DNA from: Colwellia sp.
Lineage (GTDB): Bacteria > Pseudomonadota > Gammaproteobacteria > Enterobacterales > Alteromonadaceae
Reading direction: 5' to 3'
Length of the DNA: 64,000 nucleotides
Assembly (NCBI GenBank): GCA_026196955.1
Contig: JAPHTO010000015.1
Location: forward strand, 28,510 to 92,509
Made by a program: the position numbers and the translations under genes. Under the pieces are notes generated by a model that was given only the letters and a program-made list of their open reading frames with translations, was not told the DNA's origin and did no database searches. Positions 59,245-64,000 of the stretch are shown here, one piece after another. Position 1 is the stretch's first letter; each line of letters begins with the position of its first letter.

Positions 59245-60777
59245 TCACAAATACTTCTCTATAGGTAGTAATTGTAATAAACGTGATTTAAGCCGTTCAG
59301 ATAGCTCCGTTTTTGGCTCACTCTCCCAGACTTTTTCACCTGAATACCAACGAACTTCCCCTTCAAGTAAGCTCAGGCGCCAACTATTGTCTTCATTCAT
59401 CGCTAACGCCATATCATCAGCAAGACTTTGTGCAACAGTATCACTTTCAATGATTAGCAAGGATTCAGTATTAAGGTAGGTTGAACGTAAGTTGAAGTTA
59501 AAAGAGCCTATCACAGCGATTTGCCTGTCAAATACAATAGACTTTGCATGAAGACCATAAGCCGTTGTTGGTGCGCACTTGGACAAATCCTTAGTCGATA
59601 ATTCACATAAACTAGTATCAGGTTTTAACTCAAACAACTGCATACCGTGGTCAAGCATGTCTCGACGTCGACCAGCGTAACCAGAATGGTTAGTGACTAG
59701 GTCATTAGACGCCATTGAGTTGGTCAATGCCTTGACCTGAATGCCATTATCGGTCAATTTCTGCAAATCTGCTAGCTGACGATCATCAAATACTAGGTAG
59801 GCTGACTCCAATATTATTTCTTGCTCAGATTGATGTGCTAATTCGGCCAATAATCTGGCCGTAGCTTTTGGCTCGTTAGTGTTGTTTTCATCGATAGGTA
59901 CGGGGCGATCAGAAATAAAGCGTGCTTGAACCCAAGTCATTTCATACATCAAATCTTTTAAGAACTGATAGGCTTTCTTATTTCCTTCTGGCAACGTGGG
60001 GTAATGCTTGTACTGGGGGGCAGGCTTTTCAGCTAACACCTGAAGCTCTGGTGAAGATTTACCTCCCAATAAGTTGACAGGGTAAGACCATTGACTATTC
60101 CAGTATCCACCAAAGCTAGCCTGAATATCAGTTACTACTGAGCCCATTACCAGTACATCGCGGTCACGAAAATTTATTTCATCAGAAAGATCAAAATATT
60201 CATCGCCGATATTACGACCGCCAACAATAGACAGAGCACCGTCAACGGTAAATGATTTATTGTGCATACGGCGATTAAGGCGGGAGAAATCACCTAATAC
60301 ATTTAGCCACTTAGCTGCTCCACTACGAGTTGGAACAGGGTTGTAAATGCGGATCTCTATTTGAGGATGAGAATCTATGGAGCTTAGCAGATCCTCTCGT
60401 TCGTTAAGATTGATATCATCAAGCATTACACGGACTTTAACACCGCGATCTGCCGCTGCTATCAAACGATTTGCCAGATAGTGTCCAGAAGTATCTGAAT
60501 TCCATATGTAATATTGGATGTCGATGCTGTGTTCAGCTGTTTCAATTAATGCCAACCGCTGAGCTAAAGCATCCCAGCCAGTATCTTGCAGCAGCACCGC
60601 GCTAGTATCTTTTGTAAGCTGTTCAGGCCGATACGAGTTAGTCAACTCGGATAAAGTACTCCTTGGTTGAGCGGCTACTGGCTCATTCGGGTGCTTAATC
60701 CCTTCGGGAAGTGATGCACATCCAGAGATAATGGTGACTAAAAGCATGGTGACGCTGATACGATGAAATACAGACAC
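59245..60777 (-). CDS. Phospholipase D superfamily protein, ClsC/YmdC-like
   Basis: Two HKD motifs HNKSFTVDGALSIVGGRNIGDEYF and HAKSIVFDRQIAVIGSFNFNLRS; lipobox ISGC. Confidence 0.9.
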   Translation of the reverse strand: MSVFHRISVTMLLVTIISGCASLPEGIKHPNEPVAAQPRSTLSELTNSYRPEQLTKDTSAVLLQDTGWDALAQRLALIETAEHSIDIQYYIWNSDTSGHYLANRLIAAADRGVKVRVMLDDINLNEREDLLSSIDSHPQIEIRIYNPVPTRSGAAKWLNVLGDFSRLNRRMHNKSFTVDGALSIVGGRNIGDEYFDLSDEINFRDRDVLVMGSVVTDIQASFGGYWNSQWSYPVNLLGGKSSPELQVLAEKPAPQYKHYPTLPEGNKKAYQFLKDLMYEMTWVQARFISDRPVPIDENNTNEPKATARLLAELAHQSEQEIILESAYLVFDDRQLADLQKLTDNGIQVKALTNSMASNDLVTNHSGYAGRRRDMLDHGMQLFELKPDTSLCELSTKDLSKCAPTTAYGLHAKSIVFDRQIAVIGSFNFNLRSTYLNTESLLIIESDTVAQSLADDMALAMNEDNSWRLSLLEGEVRWYSGEKVWESEPKTELSERLKSRLLQLLPIEKYL

Positions 60778-61162
60778 TTTTGATTTCCCTTATTTTATCG
60801 GCTTTAAGTTCTTATTCTAAAAAGCATTAATATCACTGTCGATAGTCTCAACTAACGCAAAATAACTTTAACACGCTAACTTAACTGTTTTTTCTTTAGT
60901 ATTTTTCTATGCTTTTAAAGAATAAAAGGAGCACATAAACCAGTGATCATTATTAAAGTCATTAGTGAATTTAATGCTCTCATAATTACCTTGCTTGAAC
61001 AACGTTCTAAATAAGCATTGAGAATAATGCTAATGACTGGTGCTTTGTGTGAATGGTTTTGAAGCATAACTTGGCTTATCGAGATGAGTGATGAGCACAA
61101 ATCATTGTTTAGTTGCTGGAATGAGAAAGCAATTAGCTTGTTGTGGGGGAATTATAGGCAAT

Positions 61163-61202
61163 AAAAAAGCACCATTTACTTATTAAATAAAAGTGGTGCT
61201 TT
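61163..61202 (-). terminator. PEP-CTERM-associated terminator copy 4
   Basis: AAAGCACCA...TGGTGCTTT with extended A/T-rich inner stem. Confidence 0.75.
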
Positions 61203-61225
61203 AGTTATTCGGTAAACAGGTTAGT

Positions 61226-61837
61226 TTACTGATTCTTCAATCTTCGTGCTGCTAAACCCATAATACCTAATGCGAAGATGGCAAGGGTTGAAGGCTCTGG
61301 AATATCATTGGCATCTATATATTGAAATCTTACACCGTCATTAAATGACCAACCCCATGGTGAATTATCAGAAATAGCTTGTGTCGATAAACGTGTGTCA
61401 TCACCAGATTCAAATGTATAGTTAAACTGATATTGGTCAAATACTGTGCCATTTCCTAGACTTAACGCGTTTTGAGGGCCAAAATGAGCACAAGATTGCT
61501 GTAAATTATGTGAGCCACCACCAACAGTGGTGCCATTATTAGAAAAACTCCACTCTGACAAGCCTGTGTTTTGGCAACCATCTAAATCTAATAAGTTTGC
61601 ATACCATTCATTTGAGCCAGATAACCATTCCCAGTGATCACCTTGAGCGGCAACTAAAGTGATGTCTAATGAGTCTCCAACATTAAAAACTAAATTATCC
61701 CAAGAAGAATTATTATCAAAAGAGAAATTAGCTCCATCGTAGGTAACGTCAAAGCTATGCATGATGCCAGCATTAGCAATACTACTCACAGATAAAACTA
61801 AACCAGCAACAGCTGACTTTAACATTTTTATATTCAT
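61226..61837 (-). CDS. PEP-CTERM sorting domain protein 4
   Basis: MNIKMLKSAVAGLVLSVSSIANAG; DIPEPSTLAIFALGIMGLAARRLKNQ. Confidence 0.93.
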   Translation of the reverse strand: MNIKMLKSAVAGLVLSVSSIANAGIMHSFDVTYDGANFSFDNNSSWDNLVFNVGDSLDITLVAAQGDHWEWLSGSNEWYANLLDLDGCQNTGLSEWSFSNNGTTVGGGSHNLQQSCAHFGPQNALSLGNGTVFDQYQFNYTFESGDDTRLSTQAISDNSPWGWSFNDGVRFQYIDANDIPEPSTLAIFALGIMGLAARRLKNQ

Positions 61838-61906
61838 ATTGTTTTTCTTTGTAAAACATTCCTTGAAAATAGAATGATATTGTTTTTGTTATTTCAAGCT
61901 ATACAT

Positions 61907-61924
61907 ATACACATAATATGCCAG
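61907..61924 (-). promoter_or_regulatory. Degenerate sigma-54-type promoter of PEP-CTERM gene 4
   Basis: Minus strand CTGGCATATTATGTGTAT; -12 GC replaced by GT. Confidence 0.45.
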
Positions 61925-61981
61925 AAAATAAAAACCTTTTGTTTCAGTGTTATAGCGATTATCATTTCTACTAAAATCAAG

Positions 61982-62001
61982 AAGTGTAAAATAATTAGAC
62001 A
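61982..62001 (-). promoter_or_regulatory. Shared upstream box, PEP-CTERM gene 4
   Basis: Minus strand TGTCTAATTATTTTACACTT. Confidence 0.6.
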
Positions 62002-62055
62002 TTTAACCAATCATAACCATCAGTTTTACTTACATTTATTTAACAATTGCAATTA

Positions 62056-62085
62056 TTACCACACGTTCAAACATTCCTGTATAAT
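62056..62085 (+). promoter_or_regulatory. Likely sigma-70 promoter ahead of rimO remnant
   Basis: TTACCA at 62056 and TATAAT at 62080, 18-bp spacer. Confidence 0.45.
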
Positions 62086-62199
62086 CCCGCCCATTAAACA
62101 ACTGCCTTAGGCAATGCACCAACTAAGCTATAAAGACAGTTAACCACCAATTACGAAGCTTTAACCAGCCTGAACGAAGTTAAAGCAGCAGAGCGCAAT

Positions 62200-62394
62200 A
62201 TGACCGTAGAACAATTCGACCCGCAAGCACCCAAAAAGAGTAGTAACTCAAATGAGAGCCAAACAACCACGTTAGACATTCCAGCTAAAATGATTGAAGA
62301 GCAACATCAGGCCGTTGTTAGTTCATCTAATGCAAGTAAAGAGTCAGAACGCGCTGCAAAGGTAGGCTTTGTGAGTCTGGGGTGCCTAAACTAA
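62200..62394 (+). pseudogene. 5' fragment of rimO (ribosomal protein S12 methylthiotransferase)
   Basis: 64 aa ending AAKVGFVSLGCLN*, matching the RimO N-terminal GFVSLGCPKN motif and then stopping; no radical SAM domain follows. Confidence 0.65.
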
Positions 62395-62460
62395 ATTAAC
62401 CGTTGCTTTGTAGCGCTAACCTGCTTTATTAAAGTTTATCTCTGCACATATCCCGCTAAA

Positions 62461-63420
62461 CTAACTTTGCGACTTAAAACTGTCACTAATTTCTTTCGAA
62501 AGCCAACGTATTTCTGGCTCAGATTCTCTGAAGCTTAACCCCACTAAAGCCATCGGTAAATTAGTCATATTCAGCTCGCTAGGGCATTGTAAAACACGAA
62601 GTCCAGACCAATCTTTTTTATCTTTTGACATAACATCGTCTTTGCTAGCTGCTAACGAGAAAATACAATCACTTTCACGGGTTATTTGCAGTAATGTCGC
62701 CATATCGTGTCCGTCGTATCTTATATCACGTACTTTGCCAACTTTAGCCAGTTTAAAATCAATCAAGCCTTGATTGTCGGTGTTAAGGCCTGGAATGAAG
62801 TAGCGTAAATGAGGATATGATAAGAAATCTTTTAATGATATTTCTTGGGTCGTAATCGGGTGTTTTTCGCGAACCAAAGATAATGTCGTTGCATTAGGTA
62901 GAGGCATTGAAAAAAACTCGCTGCCCCTTTTTTCATCTAAATGTATGGCTAAATCAGCTTTGCCATCGAGCAAAGTTTGCTCAGGAGTCGTAACCGTTTC
63001 AATGCTACGCAATTTTACTCCGGGCGCTATAGCAGCTAAACGTGCAACTAATCCTGAAAGCCAATGGGAGCTTAATAAAGAAGGGCAAGCAATAACAAAC
63101 TGGCCATTTAGGGTTGAAGGGTCAAAGGTTTCTGGTTTAAGTAAGGTATCAATACCAATCAACAAAGGTTGAAGCTCTTTATATAGGGTCATCGCTCGCT
63201 TTGTTGGCAGTAATCCATGTGATTGCCTAATAAATAATGGATTATCAAACAGCTCCCTCAAACGTTGTAACGTTCTGCTCATGGCAGATTGGCTCACAAA
63301 AGCGCGTTCTGCTGCAGCGCTAACTGACTTTTCTTCCATCAATATTTGAAAAGCAACCAACAGATTTAAATCAGCTCTGGCTAATTGTTTATAGTTACTC
63401 ATGATTCCCATCCTGTACAT
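62461..63420 (-). CDS. LysR-family transcriptional regulator
   Basis: ADLNLLVAFQILMEEKSVSAAAERAFVSQSAMSRTLQRLRELFDNPLFIRQSHGLLPTKRA. Confidence 0.93.
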   Translation of the reverse strand: MYRMGIMSNYKQLARADLNLLVAFQILMEEKSVSAAAERAFVSQSAMSRTLQRLRELFDNPLFIRQSHGLLPTKRAMTLYKELQPLLIGIDTLLKPETFDPSTLNGQFVIACPSLLSSHWLSGLVARLAAIAPGVKLRSIETVTTPEQTLLDGKADLAIHLDEKRGSEFFSMPLPNATTLSLVREKHPITTQEISLKDFLSYPHLRYFIPGLNTDNQGLIDFKLAKVGKVRDIRYDGHDMATLLQITRESDCIFSLAASKDDVMSKDKKDWSGLRVLQCPSELNMTNLPMALVGLSFRESEPEIRWLSKEISDSFKSQS

Positions 63421-63557
63421 ATCACTTATGATTAATGGTCGTTTGAATTATAACACGTTAAATTATAATCTATAGCTAATGAAAAAACAGACGAAAGATA
63501 ATTGATCTACACAACGAAATTTAACGTATGTAACTAATCAAAAGTAAGGAAAATATT

Positions 63558-64000
63558 ATGAAAAAATCTATTTTAGCTTTATCCATTGCATCAGTAATTA
63601 TGTTCGGTTGTTCATCAACTTCTGATACACAAAATACACAATCATTTAATACAGGTGGAGATGTTGTTGACACAACAAATTGGGGGACAAGACCTGAAAC
63701 AACAGGCATGACCGCAAAACAGTTCATCAAAGCAGAAGGACTAGACTTTGCTACTAATTTAGTGAAAAAGAATGGTATCAATACGTTTAATGTGCCAACG
63801 ATTGCTAGCGTTAACAATCAAATTTTAACAACGCCTAATGTGAATGTACTGTATACGGCTGCTGGCGTAGACACTACCGGTGGTTTTACCCTTAATATAC
63901 CTGTAGATGATACTCGGTTAGTGACAGCACAAATAATTAACCTAGATACGCATACAACACCCTTGCACTTAAATAAAGGTGGCGTTTACACATTTCCCGC
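63558..64000 (+). CDS. Lipoprotein, DUF1254-like N-terminus (3' end outside window)
   Basis: Open frame MKKSILALSIASVIMFGCSSTSDTQN...TPNVNVLYTAAGVDTTGGFTLNIPVDDTRLVTAQIINLDTHTTPLHLNKGGVYTFP running off the end; divergent from the LysR gene; absent from the ORF track. Confidence 0.65.
   Translation, partial: MKKSILALSIASVIMFGCSSTSDTQNTQSFNTGGDVVDTTNWGTRPETTGMTAKQFIKAEGLDFATNLVKKNGINTFNVPTIASVNNQILTTPNVNVLYTAAGVDTTGGFTLNIPVDDTRLVTAQIINLDTHTTPLHLNKGGVYTFP

Noticed and set aside
1-64000. CRISPR array, rRNA, tRNA, IS element or prophage
   Set aside because: No regular spacer-repeat array, transposase, integrase or rRNA/tRNA-like sequence recognised by eye; a tRNAscan or ISfinder run would be needed to be certain.

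Overview
The window is a 64 kb chromosomal segment from a low-GC marine gammaproteobacterium, probably a Colwelliaceae/Alteromonadales type (inferred from gene content, not tested). Roughly 2.2-44 kb is one large glycan-utilisation region. It has a TonB-dependent receptor, a double sulfotransferase-TPR protein, five S1-type sulfatases, three GH20 hexosaminidases, a GH3 and a GH116-like enzyme, an SGNH hydrolase, two unfamiliar secreted TIM-barrel-like proteins, a GlyGly-CTERM metalloprotease, and a complete-looking GalNAc branch (AgaZ/AgaS/ROK kinase/NagA-like deacetylase/DeoR regulator/FucP-type permease) with a linked pgi. The likely substrate is a sulfated amino-sugar glycan with no obvious uronic-acid machinery. 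44-52 kb is ordinary: NhaC antiporter, Asparaginase_2, GST, threonine dehydratase-like, YbiT-like ABC-F, DEAD helicase. 52-62 kb carries four PEP-CTERM genes. Each has a sigma-54-type -24/-12 promoter, a shared upstream box and a shared terminator, and they look like modular cassettes with interchangeable cargo. Main hunt results: (i) the PEP-CTERM sigma-54/upstream-box regulon and cassette mosaicism, (ii) 10-bp-phased GAAAG/CTTTC repeats upstream of both the glycan and GalNAc genes (candidate AgaR regulon), (iii) two candidate new glycosidase families, (iv) a two-headed sulfotransferase that seems to start at AUU/AUC, and (v) GH16 and rimO gene remnants. No CRISPR, rRNA, tRNA or IS element was recognised by eye.
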